In this document: one piece after another, positions 32,913 through 41,963 of the stretch | How the letters are laid out: every line of letters begins with the position of its first letter | How positions within the stretch are numbered: the stretch's first letter is position 1 | Origin: JAJTCH01 sp040386195 | GTDB taxonomy: Bacteria > Pseudomonadota > Alphaproteobacteria > Rickettsiales > UBA1997 | Assembly: GCA_040386195.1 (NCBI GenBank) | Contig: JAZKFV010000003.1 | Coordinates: 77,927 to 141,926, forward strand | DNA: 64,000 nt | Reading direction: 5' to 3' | Translations under genes and position numbers: made by a program | The notes under the pieces: generated by a model | Databases searched by the model: none | Told to the model about the DNA's origin: nothing | Seen by the model: only the letters and a program-made list of their open reading frames with translations

Positions 32913-35573
32913 TTAACTAAGCGCCACTCTAGCCGCCGCAAGTCTTGCAATCGGCACGCGATAAGGTGAGCAGGAAACATAATCTAAACCAGCTTTGTGG
33001 CAGAAATAAATTGAATTAGGATTGCCACCATGTTCGCCGCAGATTCCTAGTTTTAGATTTGGACGAGTTTTTCTTCCGCGTTCAACGGCAATTTGGATTA
33101 ATTCACCAACTCCGTCTTGATCTAATTCAGCGAATGGATCTTTTTCAAAGATGCCGGCTTTTTGGTAATGTGGGAGAAAATTTCCGGAATCGTCGCGTGA
33201 TAAACCAAAAGTAGTTTGAGTTAAATCGTTAGTGCCGAAGCTGAAAAATTCTGCTTCTTCGGCAATTGACCCGGCCATTAAAGCCGCGCGTGGCAGCTCG
33301 ATCATGGTGCCGACCATATAATTTAATTTTACGCCGCTTAATTTTTCAACTTCAGCTTCAACACGCACAATTAGTTTTTTCAAAATTTCTAATTCTTTTT
33401 TAGTCGCAACTAATGGAATCATAATTTCTAACAAAACTTCTTTGCCAGTTTCTTTTTTAACTTTACTTGCCGCTTCAAAAATTGCTCTGGCTTGCATTTC
33501 ATAAATTTCTGGGAAAGAAATTCCAAGTCTACAGCCTCTGTGCCCCAGCATTGGGTTTTGCTCACTAAGCTGTGCAATTCTTCTTTTTACATAATCAATT
33601 TCCACATTGGCAATTTTTGCAACTTCAGCAATTTCGCTTTCTTTATGAGGCAAAAATTCGTGAAGTGGTGGATCAAGTAAACGAATGGTGACCGGCAATC
33701 CAACCATAATTCTGAAAATTTCTTCAAAATCTTTGCGTTGCATTGGCAATAATTTGGCGAGAGCTTTTCTTCTCACTTCAATTTCTTCTGATAAAATCAT
33801 CTCGCGAACTGCGATAATTCTATCTTCACTGAAAAACATATGTTCAGTTCTACACAGACCAATTCCTTCTGCACCAAAGTCGCGCGCGGTTTGGCAATCA
33901 AGAACAGTTTCAGCGTTGGTGCGCACTTTTAATTTTCTCACCGCATCCGCCCAACCCATTAAAGTTTGAAAATCTGCCGATAAATTTGGTTTTAAAGTTG
34001 GCACAGCACCTAAAATAACTTCGCCATTTGAGCCGTTAATTGTGATTAAATCACCTTCCAAAACCTTCACGCCATTGGCTATAAAATATTTTCCCGCAAC
34101 ATCAATTTGCAAACCCGGAGCGCCGCTCACGCAAGGAGTTCCCATTCCGCGCGCCACAACTGCAGCGTGTGAAGTCATTCCGCCACGAGCAGTTAAAATG
34201 CCTTGCGAAACGTGCATTCCTTTGATGTCTTCAGGGCTGGTTTCAATACGAACTAAAATAACTTTTTCTTTTTCCGCGCGTTTTTCGGCATCAGCTGAAG
34301 AGAAAACCACCACGCCAGAAGCCGCGCCAGGAGAGGCGGGAAGACCTTTAGCAATCACTTGCACTTTGGCTTTTGGATCGAGCGTTGGATGCAAAAGTTG
34401 ATCTAAAGATTCCGGATCAATTCTTTTAATCGCTTCATTTTTATCAATCAAACCTTCAGCAACCATATCCACCGCAATCTTGATTGCCGCGGCTGCGGTG
34501 CGTTTGCCATTTCTGGTTTGCAACATCCACAATTTGTTATTTTGAACAGTAAATTCAATGTCTTGCATATCTTTATAATGCAATTCCAACTTTTTATAAA
34601 TCTCCACCAATTGATTATAAACCGCCGGCATTGCTTCTTCCATTGAAGGCAAAGTTGATCCAGATTCAACCCGATCTTTTTTAGTGATATTTTGCGGCGT
34701 TCTAATTCCCGCAACCACATCTTCACCTTGGGCGTTGATTAAATATTCACCATAAAAGTTTTTATCACCAGTTGAAGGGTTGCGTGTGAAAGCCACACCA
34801 GTTGCACAATCATCACCCATATTTCCAAACACCATTGACTGCACATTCACCGCCGTTCCCCAGCTTTCAGGAATATTGTTCAGCGCACGATAAGTGATAG
34901 CGCGGTCATTCATCCAAGAAGAAAACACCGCCTGAATTGCGCCCCAAAGCTGCTCATTCACATCTTGCGGGAATTCTTTGCCGGTTTCTTCTTTAACTTT
35001 ATCTTTAAACAAAACCGTTAATTCTTCCAAATGATCCGCGGTTAAATCAGTGTCAGCGTGAATTCCTAATTCTTGCTTTTTTTCTTCCATCAACACTTCA
35101 AAATTGTAGTGATCAACTTCCAAAACCACATCAGAATACATTTGAATAAAGCGGCGGTAAGAATCAAAAGCGAATCTTTTATTGTTACTTTTTTTAGCCA
35201 AACCCAAAACGGTTTTGTCATTCAACCCCAAATTCAAAACCGTATCCATCATTCCTGGCATTGAAGCTCTAGCACCGGAGCGAACTGAAAACAAAAGTGG
35301 ATTTTCTTCATCACCAAATTTTATTCCCAAACTTTGTTCCATAATTTTCAAAGATTCAGCAACCCCAACCTCTAATTCTTTAGGAAATTGACGATTATTT
35401 TTGTAATAAATATCACAAACTTCAGTGGTAATTGTAAAACCCAAAGGCACCGGCAAGCCCAGCTTAGACATCTCCGCCAAGTTCGCTCCTTTCCCACCTA
35501 AAAGATTTTTCATTGAAGCATCACCTTCAGCTTTACCATCACCGAAATTATAAACGAGTTTGTTATTCGACAT
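32913..35573 (-). CDS. ppdK: Pyruvate, phosphate dikinase
   Basis: Interconverts PEP and pyruvate with ATP/AMP and Pi/PPi, allowing gluconeogenesis or PPi-linked glycolysis. The 886-residue protein has the ATP-grasp domain (GGKGANLAEMSKLGLPVPLGF), the swivelling phospho-histidine domain with GGMTSHAAVVARGMG (His near 468), and the TIM-barrel PEP domain (GIGLCRTEHMFF, SFGTNDLTQ). The catalytic Cys is in LGICGEHGGNP. The length is typical. PPDK is the usual enzyme in Rickettsiales and Holosporales. It lies 16 bases downstream of the AlkC-like gene. Confidence 0.96.
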   Translation of the reverse strand: MSNNKLVYNFGDGKAEGDASMKNLLGGKGANLAEMSKLGLPVPLGFTITTEVCDIYYKNNRQFPKELEVGVAESLKIMEQSLGIKFGDEENPLLFSVRSGARASMPGMMDTVLNLGLNDKTVLGLAKKSNNKRFAFDSYRRFIQMYSDVVLEVDHYNFEVLMEEKKQELGIHADTDLTADHLEELTVLFKDKVKEETGKEFPQDVNEQLWGAIQAVFSSWMNDRAITYRALNNIPESWGTAVNVQSMVFGNMGDDCATGVAFTRNPSTGDKNFYGEYLINAQGEDVVAGIRTPQNITKKDRVESGSTLPSMEEAMPAVYNQLVEIYKKLELHYKDMQDIEFTVQNNKLWMLQTRNGKRTAAAAIKIAVDMVAEGLIDKNEAIKRIDPESLDQLLHPTLDPKAKVQVIAKGLPASPGAASGVVVFSSADAEKRAEKEKVILVRIETSPEDIKGMHVSQGILTARGGMTSHAAVVARGMGTPCVSGAPGLQIDVAGKYFIANGVKVLEGDLITINGSNGEVILGAVPTLKPNLSADFQTLMGWADAVRKLKVRTNAETVLDCQTARDFGAEGIGLCRTEHMFFSEDRIIAVREMILSEEIEVRRKALAKLLPMQRKDFEEIFRIMVGLPVTIRLLDPPLHEFLPHKESEIAEVAKIANVEIDYVKRRIAQLSEQNPMLGHRGCRLGISFPEIYEMQARAIFEAASKVKKETGKEVLLEIMIPLVATKKELEILKKLIVRVEAEVEKLSGVKLNYMVGTMIELPRAALMAGSIAEEAEFFSFGTNDLTQTTFGLSRDDSGNFLPHYQKAGIFEKDPFAELDQDGVGELIQIAVERGRKTRPNLKLGICGEHGGNPNSIYFCHKAGLDYVSCSPYRVPIARLAAARVALS

Positions 35574-35589
35574 TTTTAAAAATTAAAAG

Positions 35590-36696
35590 TTAGTTAAATA
35601 AATTGAATATTTTAGTTTCTATCTCAACACCATTTAGAACCAAACCAAGCCTATGTTCGCCGCTATAGTATTTTCTAGTAGAAATTACTCTAAAAGAATG
35701 TTTCTTATTAAAAATAAATTTTCCCTCATCCAAATTTTTCTGAACAATTTGAAAGATTTTTTTGGAATATTGACCATTTTTCATCAAAAAATAAATGGCA
35801 TATTCGAGGCGAATTTTATTTTTTTTCTGATTGATTAACCGAAAAGAAAAGCTCAAATTTTCGCCAACTTTAACCAAGTTTTTTTGTAAATCAAACTTTA
35901 TGGCAAACAATTCAATCGTGGCTCCATGGTCGCTGTGGATGGCGAAAAGCCTTAAAGCTCTTTGGTCGCCTTTTTTGAGCAATCCACGCAAGCCGTGTTT
36001 GACCAATCTTGTTAAATTTTCATCAGCATTTTTCAGCCATTTTTGCGCCAAATCTAAAGCGATCTCGGGATGATCTTTAGCAATATCGTTTAAATTATTT
36101 GCCACGCTGCGGCGCGCATATTCTTCTTGATCATCTTTGAGAATTTCTAAAATTGGCAAAATTTTTGTTGGATCTTTTTTATATTGCGCCAAAGCAATTC
36201 CCCATGGAAGCCTTGGGCGGCAGCCTTCGCTTGCCAATCTTCTAATGTGATGATTTTTACTTTTTGCCCACAGCAACATTTGTTTTAAAGTTGGCTTTTC
36301 GTATTTGACTAAAAAATGACGAATGGCGAATTCGGCGCTGCCAAATTCGGTGAAAAATTCTAAAGCGTTGATGGAAGTAGAAAAATCTTCTAGTCCAAAT
36401 GTTTCAACATAATCCGCAAATATCACCAACGCCAAACCCGACATTTTTTCTTGAGGAAAATCAGCAGCGGTTTGTTTTAGAATTTGAATATTTTGCGGAT
36501 AAGAATTAGTCAGGCTTTGATTCAAGCAATGAGAAATGTGGCGCATTCTTTGCTTCAATTCTCTTTTTTGCCATTGATCATCAAAGATTAAAGCGAGGAA
36601 TTTTTGTTCAGAGAATTTTGGATAGGATTTTGTTAGAGATTGGCAAAGGGTGGAAAAGAATTGCTGGTTATAGATTTCTTTGAGTTGGAAAGGCAT
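35590..36696 (-). CDS. alkC: AlkC-like 3-methyladenine DNA glycosylase (HEAT repeats plus Ig-like domain)
   Basis: A 368-residue member of the AlkC/AlkD HEAT-repeat DNA glycosylases that remove alkylated bases such as 3-methyladenine. Residues 1-265 are HEAT-like helices with LLWAKSKNHHIRRLASEGCRPRLPWG, EYARRSVANNLNDIAKDHPEIAL and KHGLRGLLKKGDQRALRLF, the core of this family. Residues about 270-368 form a beta-rich domain like the Ig-like tail of AlkC proteins (FSFRLINQKKNKIRLEYAIYFL, SFRVISTRKYYSGEHRLGLVLNG). Family is clear; substrate is inferred. Confidence 0.82.
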   Translation of the reverse strand: MPFQLKEIYNQQFFSTLCQSLTKSYPKFSEQKFLALIFDDQWQKRELKQRMRHISHCLNQSLTNSYPQNIQILKQTAADFPQEKMSGLALVIFADYVETFGLEDFSTSINALEFFTEFGSAEFAIRHFLVKYEKPTLKQMLLWAKSKNHHIRRLASEGCRPRLPWGIALAQYKKDPTKILPILEILKDDQEEYARRSVANNLNDIAKDHPEIALDLAQKWLKNADENLTRLVKHGLRGLLKKGDQRALRLFAIHSDHGATIELFAIKFDLQKNLVKVGENLSFSFRLINQKKNKIRLEYAIYFLMKNGQYSKKIFQIVQKNLDEGKFIFNKKHSFRVISTRKYYSGEHRLGLVLNGVEIETKIFNLFN

Positions 36697-36722
36697 TTAT
36701 TTAATTAAAAACTTTACTTAGC

Positions 36723-36852
36723 TGTCATCCTGAGCGTAGCGAAGGATCTCATGAGACGCGCCGTGAACTAAAACTGAACTCGACTCAAGAGATCCTTCGC
36801 TACGCTCAGGATGACAATATGGCTCAGGATGACAATATGGCTCAGGATAACA
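36723..36852. repeat. Palindromic element A, copy 4, with 18-bp tandem tail
   Basis: The element is 36723-36816. Its right end is followed by two tandem copies of an 18-base unit (ATATGGCTCAGGATGACA, the second ending GATAACA) reaching 36852, just before the cmk stop. The tail looks like slippage of the element's end. It lies between cmk and the AlkC-like gene. Confidence 0.88.
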
Positions 36853-36854
36853 GC

Positions 36855-37496
36855 TTATTTTATATAACCCAAAATCGCCTCAAAAACCTGCACCACATTC
36901 ATTTGTGAAGTTTCAATTTCAACAGCATCGTCAGCTTTTTTTAGTGGAGAAACCGCGCGGCTTTTATCTTGCTCATCGCGGGTTTTTAATTGTTGCAAAA
37001 TTAAATCATAATCAGCCGATTGACCATTTTGCTGCAATTGTTTAAACCTTCGCTGCGCCCTCACCTCGGCGCTGGCAGTGATAAAAAATTTATAATTTGC
37101 ATCTGGGCAAATCACCGTACCAATGTCTCTACCTTCCAAAACTGCACCATGTTTTTTTTGCAAACCATCTAAAGCAAAATTTCTCTGCAAATCAAAAATT
37201 GCCTGACGAATTGAAGGCTTTGCTGCTACAATTGACGCAGCTTTACCAATTTCTTCATTGTGAAGCTCAGATGATTCTAAATCTAGTTCAATTAATTTTT
37301 GCGCCAGCGGAATAATTTTTTCCTCATCATTTTGTAAATCAAGTCCGCTCTGCAAAGCCAAAAACGCCATTCCGCGATAAAGCGCACCAGTATTAAGACA
37401 AGGCAAATTAAAATGCTCCGCCACTTTTTTGGCAATCGTTCCTTTGCCGGAAGATGATGGACCGTCGATGGCGATTAAGAGATTTTGGTTAGACAT
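36855..37496 (-). CDS. cmk: Cytidylate kinase
   Basis: Phosphorylates CMP and dCMP. The 213-residue protein has the P-loop IAIDGPSSSGKGTIAKKVAEHF, LNTGALYRGMAFLAL, the GRDIGTVICPDANYKFFITASAEVRAQRR block and a C-terminal DDAVEIETSQMNVVQVFE. The ATG at 37496 gives the family start (MSNQNLLIAIDGPS). The upstream extension lies inside aroA in another frame. It overlaps the end of aroA by 8 bases, and aroA-cmk order is common in alphaproteobacteria (normally before rpsA, not seen here). Confidence 0.94.
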   Translation of the reverse strand: MSNQNLLIAIDGPSSSGKGTIAKKVAEHFNLPCLNTGALYRGMAFLALQSGLDLQNDEEKIIPLAQKLIELDLESSELHNEEIGKAASIVAAKPSIRQAIFDLQRNFALDGLQKKHGAVLEGRDIGTVICPDANYKFFITASAEVRAQRRFKQLQQNGQSADYDLILQQLKTRDEQDKSRAVSPLKKADDAVEIETSQMNVVQVFEAILGYIK

Positions 37497-38814
37497 TTTT
37501 AAACTCCACTCCAAAGCCGGAAAATATCTGCATAAAATTTGGGAAGCTGGTTTTGATTGCTTCGCAGTCGTCGATTTCAACACCGTTTTTGACTCGCAGT
37601 CCCATAATTAAAAATGACATTGCGATGCGGTGATCGAGGTGAACTTTGATTTTAGCGATTTGATTTTGTTCTTTGATTCCGCCAAAAACTTCCAAAGAAT
37701 CTTCGCCAACTTTAGCTTCAACTCCACAAGATTTTAAACCGTCGGCAATTGCTTGCAGGCGATTGCTTTCTTTGACTTTTAATTCTGCCAAACCATTCAT
37801 TTTAGTAATTCCTTTGGCGCAAGCGGCAGCAACAGATAAAATTGGATATTCGTCAATCATTGATGGGGCGCGGATTGCGGGCACTTCAATTCCTTTTAGT
37901 TCAGAATATTCAACTAAGATATCAGCAACTTTTTCGCCACCAACTAATCTTTGATTGATAAGCTCAATCTTGCCGCCCATTTCTTTTAAAGTGGTGATGA
38001 TGCCGTCGCGCAAAGGGTTGACGCCAACATTGTTAATTTTGATTTTTGATTCGGGAGTAATTAATGCGGCAACGATTATGAAAGCGGCGGAAGAAATATC
38101 ACCGGGAACTACGAAATCTTTACCAGCAAAATCGTTGCAGCCATTAACGGTGATTTTATTGCCGTTTTTATAAGCCTCAACTTGCACATCCAAACCTAAA
38201 TATTGCATCATAATTTCAGTATGATCGCGGCATTTTTCTGGCTCGATAATTGTTGTGGTGCCATTGATATTCAAGGCGGCGAGCATGATCGCACTTTTGA
38301 TTTGTGCGGAAGCAACTTTCAATTCATAAGTAATTGGCATTGGCTCTTCAGTGCCAATAATTGTTGCGGGAAGCAAATTGCCTTCACGAGCGATAATTTG
38401 GGCGCCAATTTCTTTGAGCGGTTCAAATACGCGTTTCATTGGGCGTTTGACCAAACTTTCATCGCCGGTGAAAGAAGTGGAAAAATTAAAAGGCGCGACC
38501 AATCCCATTAATAATCTGGTTGAAGTTCCAGAATTGCCCATATCTAAAACTGAATCAGGCTTTTGTAAGCCGCAATAACCAACGCCATTTACTTGCCAAG
38601 TTTGATTTTCTAAGCGTTTGATTTTGGCGCCCATTTTTTCTAAAGCAGTCGCGGTGCGCAAAACATCTTCGCCTTCTAAAAGCCCAGAAATATTGGAAAT
38701 TCCGTTGGCTAAAGATGAAAAAATTAAAGCGCGATGGGAAATTGATTTGTCGCCAGCAACAATAATTTCGCCCTTTAAAGCGTTGGTGATTTGAGAGGAA
38801 ATTAGGGAAGTCAT
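37489..38814 (-). CDS. aroA: 5-enolpyruvylshikimate-3-phosphate synthase
   Basis: The sixth step of the shikimate pathway, joining PEP and shikimate-3-phosphate. The 441-residue protein contains GDKSISHRALIFSSLANG near residue 20, NSGTSTRLLMGLVA, the loop SFTGDESLVKRPMKRVFEPL, KSAIMLAAL, AAFIIVAAL, KVKESNRLQAIADGLKSCG and DHRIAMSFLI. An Ala in the GNSGTSTR-adjacent position suggests the class II type, but this was not worked out. The ATG sits at the edge of a heptamer hairpin that fills the gap to nuoN. Confidence 0.94.
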   Translation of the reverse strand: MTSLISSQITNALKGEIIVAGDKSISHRALIFSSLANGISNISGLLEGEDVLRTATALEKMGAKIKRLENQTWQVNGVGYCGLQKPDSVLDMGNSGTSTRLLMGLVAPFNFSTSFTGDESLVKRPMKRVFEPLKEIGAQIIAREGNLLPATIIGTEEPMPITYELKVASAQIKSAIMLAALNINGTTTIIEPEKCRDHTEIMMQYLGLDVQVEAYKNGNKITVNGCNDFAGKDFVVPGDISSAAFIIVAALITPESKIKINNVGVNPLRDGIITTLKEMGGKIELINQRLVGGEKVADILVEYSELKGIEVPAIRAPSMIDEYPILSVAAACAKGITKMNGLAELKVKESNRLQAIADGLKSCGVEAKVGEDSLEVFGGIKEQNQIAKIKVHLDHRIAMSFLIMGLRVKNGVEIDDCEAIKTSFPNFMQIFSGFGVEFKNV

Positions 38815-38937
38815 AAGTTGTAAGTTGTAATAAGTCGTAAGTCGTAAGTTGTAGTCGTAAGTCGTAAGTCGTAAGTCAGTTTTTTTTGCGACTTACGACT
38901 TATGACTTATGACTTACGACTTATAACTTACGACTAA
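38813..38937. repeat. Heptamer arrays forming a hairpin before aroA
   Basis: GTCGTAA-type units run 38813-38877 on the plus strand, then a loop with nine Ts (38880-38887 region), then the complementary TTACGAC-type units at about 38890-38937. The arms can pair for more than 40 bases. On the aroA strand the TTACGAC array ends at ATGACT, just as in gltX. It fills the nuoN-aroA gap completely. Confidence 0.88.
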
Positions 38938-38940
38938 TTT

Positions 38941-40398
38941 TTATAAAATTCCCACAATCACTTTAGTAATTGGGTCTAAATAAAGTAAGAATAATAAATT
39001 GGCTAGAGCCATTAAAATTAAGACTATTGAAGCATTATTGATAACTAAAGTTATATCTTTTTGATTTTCATTTTCGCCATCAAAATAAATAATTTTGACG
39101 ATTCTTAAATAGTAAAAAGCGCTGATCACGCTGCACAAAACCGCGATGATTGCTAAAGTATAAAAGCCTCTGCCCACAACTGACATTAGAATATAAAACT
39201 TGGCAAAGAACCCAGCCAATGGCGGAATGCCCGCCATTGAGAACATTATTACTGCTAGAGACATTGCAATAATTGGGCTGGTTTTGGCAAGGCCAGCGAT
39301 GGCGGAAAGTTCGTAAATGTGATCATTTTTAGTGTCAGTTGATTTATCTGGGCTTTCATCTTGCAGCATTAATAAAAAGGCGAAAGCACCTAGAGAAACG
39401 CTGCTATAAACTACCGCGTATAAAATTATTGCTTTGATAGAATCAATATTTCCAACTGCCAAACCTGCCAAAACAAAACCAACGTGACCAATGGCGCTAT
39501 AAGCCAGCATTCTTTTAAGATTTTTCTGTTTGATCGCACCAAAGGCGCCGACAAGCAAAGATAAAATTGCCACCACAATGATGATCTGATTCATATCTTG
39601 CCAAACAAAAGTGAGGTTAAAATAAAGGCGAACCAAGATGATGATAGCGATAAATTTTACCAATGAGGCAAATAAAGTGGTAACAATTGTGGTTGAACCT
39701 TCATAGACATCGGGCGTCCACATATGAAAAGGCGCGGCAGAAACTTTGAAAAGCATAGCGATGATGATCAAAGTGAATCCCAAAAATACTGCCACTGGAA
39801 TATGACCAATATTAGCTCGGTAATAGTTAGTTAATTCGCCCAAATCAACTGTGCCGGTAAAACCATAAACTAAAGAAATTCCAAACAATAATAAACCCGA
39901 AGCAACTGAGCCAAGTAGAAAATATTTGACACCCGCTTCCGAAGATTTTGCAGAATCTCTTTTGATGGCAGCTAACAAATAAAGCGATAAAGCTTGTAAT
40001 TCCAAAGCCATATAGATTGGCAGAAGATTATTGGAAGAAACCATTAACATACCACCAACAGTAGCGATCATTACTAGAGCAATAAATTCTGAGCTGATAC
40101 GGCGCTCTTCTTCAATAAAATCGGCGGAGATAAAGATAGTGAAAGTTAGAATTATAACGGCAATTATTTTGACGAAAGAGGTAAATCTGGTGCTGTAAAA
40201 TGTGTCGCCGAAAGCGGAATAAAAAGAGTTATAATTGATAAAAATTGCGATTAAGGCAGTGATTGAAATTATGATTGCGATAACGAATAAAACTCTGGGC
40301 ATATTGGTAATTTTTTTACCCAAAAAGACGTCCAGCATCAATATCAACAAAGCGCCGATAAATAAAATTGATTCGGGCAAAAAGGCTAAAATGTTCAT
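38941..40398 (-). CDS. nuoN: NADH-quinone oxidoreductase subunit N
   Basis: An antiporter-like membrane subunit of respiratory complex I. The 485-residue protein has about 14 hydrophobic helices. It carries the family signature region LLPIYMALELQALSLYLLAA with its Glu, the broken-helix KVSAAPFHMWTPDVYEG, KQKNLKRMLAYSAIGHVGFVL, and MFSMAGIPPLAGFFAKFYIL. It follows nuoM by 6 bases. The other nuo genes are not in this window; nuoMN are separated from nuoL, as is known for some Rickettsiales. Confidence 0.95.
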   Translation of the reverse strand: MNILAFLPESILFIGALLILMLDVFLGKKITNMPRVLFVIAIIISITALIAIFINYNSFYSAFGDTFYSTRFTSFVKIIAVIILTFTIFISADFIEEERRISSEFIALVMIATVGGMLMVSSNNLLPIYMALELQALSLYLLAAIKRDSAKSSEAGVKYFLLGSVASGLLLFGISLVYGFTGTVDLGELTNYYRANIGHIPVAVFLGFTLIIIAMLFKVSAAPFHMWTPDVYEGSTTIVTTLFASLVKFIAIIILVRLYFNLTFVWQDMNQIIIVVAILSLLVGAFGAIKQKNLKRMLAYSAIGHVGFVLAGLAVGNIDSIKAIILYAVVYSSVSLGAFAFLLMLQDESPDKSTDTKNDHIYELSAIAGLAKTSPIIAMSLAVIMFSMAGIPPLAGFFAKFYILMSVVGRGFYTLAIIAVLCSVISAFYYLRIVKIIYFDGENENQKDITLVINNASIVLILMALANLLFLLYLDPITKVIVGIL

Positions 40399-40404
40399 AT
40401 AAGA

Positions 40405-41904
40405 TTAATGTAAATTAATAATTTCTTGCACCGGAATATCGATGAATCTTAGCACTGATGCAGGATAGATTCCGATTAGCAGCACCAGCAACGCAATTGA
40501 CAGCAGCACAAAAAACTCAATTTTATTTACATCTTTAATGTTTTGCAGCTTGTCATTTTTAACTTCCCCAAAAATAACTCGCGCATAAAGCCAGAGCATA
40601 TAAGTTGCGCCTAAAACCACGCCAAAAGCGGCAAGAATAGCGGCAATTTTATTCACTTGAAAAGCACCAATAATTGATAAAAATTCACCAACAAATCCGC
40701 TAGTTCCCGGCAAGCCAACTGCCGCCATGGTGAAAAGCATCATAAAGCCGGCATATTTTGGCATCTTATTTGCCAGCCCGCCGTAATCGGCAATTTCTCT
40801 AGTATGCATACGATCATAAACCACGCCAACTCCCAAAAATAAAGCTGAAGAAACCAAGCCGTGACTAATCATTTGCACAATTGCGCCTTGCAAACCCTGC
40901 ATATTCATTGCAAAAATACCCATCGTGATAAAACCCATATGCGCCACTGAAGAATAGGCGATCATCTTTTTCATATCTTCTTGGCAAAGCGCCACAATTG
41001 AGGCGTAGATGATAGCAAAAACGCTGAGGAAGAAAATTGCTGGAGCGAAGAAAAGTGAAGCGGCGGGGAAAAATGGTAGCGAAAATCTTAAAAATCCATA
41101 AGCACCAAGCTTAATCAAAATGCCGGCAAGAATTACTGAACCTGCTGTTGGCGCTTGCACGTGAGCATCGGGAAGCCAAGTGTGGAATGGAAACATTGGA
41201 ATTTTAATTGCAAATGAAATTGCAAAAGCCAACCAAAGCCATTTTTGAATAGAAAGATCAAGTAATGATAATTTGCTTTTCAAAATCACAATATCGGAAG
41301 TGCCGGTGATGTTGTAGATATAAATGACCGCGATTAGAAATAAAACTGAACCAAATAATGTATAAAGGAAAAATTTGAACGAGGCATAAACCCGATTTTT
41401 ACCGCCCCAAATGCCGATGATTAAAAACATCGGAATTAACATTGCTTCGAAGAAAATGTAGAATAAAACTAAATCAGTTGCCGCAAAAGAGCCGATCACA
41501 AAACCTTCCAAAAGCAAAAAGCAAATTACATATTCCTTAACTCTAATTTTGATAGAATTGATGCTGACCAAAAGGCAAATTGGCGTTAAAAAAGTAGTGA
41601 GCAAAATCATCATCAGCGAGATTCCGTCGATGCCAAGGCGATATTTAATTGAGGAGTTGGAAATGAAAGCAAAAACTTCAGTGAATTGAAAACCAGTTGC
41701 AGTTTTATCGAACTGCAGCATCAATTTTATTGAAACCACGAAGGTTATAAAACTGACCAAAAGCGACCAATTAAAAAGATTACGATTAGAATTTGGACGA
41801 TTTGCCGGCACAAAAAACAATGTGAGCAAAGCTCCTAAAATTGGCAAAAAAGTTAGAATCGTCAGAATTGGTAATTGACCAACCATAAATGCAGAAAAAC
41901 TCAT
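40405..41904 (-). CDS. nuoM: NADH-quinone oxidoreductase subunit M
   Basis: A proton-pumping antiporter-like subunit of complex I. The 499-residue protein has about 14 helices, with YRLGIDGISLMMILLTTFLTPICLL, FEAMLIPMFLIIGIWGGKNR (conserved Glu), KIPMFPFHTWLPDAHVQAPTAGSVILAGILIKLGAYG, QEDMKKMIAYSSVAHMGF and GLPGTSGFVGEFL. Its upstream neighbour is uup rather than nuoL. Confidence 0.96.
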   Translation of the reverse strand: MSFSAFMVGQLPILTILTFLPILGALLTLFFVPANRPNSNRNLFNWSLLVSFITFVVSIKLMLQFDKTATGFQFTEVFAFISNSSIKYRLGIDGISLMMILLTTFLTPICLLVSINSIKIRVKEYVICFLLLEGFVIGSFAATDLVLFYIFFEAMLIPMFLIIGIWGGKNRVYASFKFFLYTLFGSVLFLIAVIYIYNITGTSDIVILKSKLSLLDLSIQKWLWLAFAISFAIKIPMFPFHTWLPDAHVQAPTAGSVILAGILIKLGAYGFLRFSLPFFPAASLFFAPAIFFLSVFAIIYASIVALCQEDMKKMIAYSSVAHMGFITMGIFAMNMQGLQGAIVQMISHGLVSSALFLGVGVVYDRMHTREIADYGGLANKMPKYAGFMMLFTMAAVGLPGTSGFVGEFLSIIGAFQVNKIAAILAAFGVVLGATYMLWLYARVIFGEVKNDKLQNIKDVNKIEFFVLLSIALLVLLIGIYPASVLRFIDIPVQEIINLH

Positions 41905-41963
41905 ATTTTTTAGGATTTTGGATTAGAAATGTCCGCCATTTATAAGGATTTATAATTTTATAA

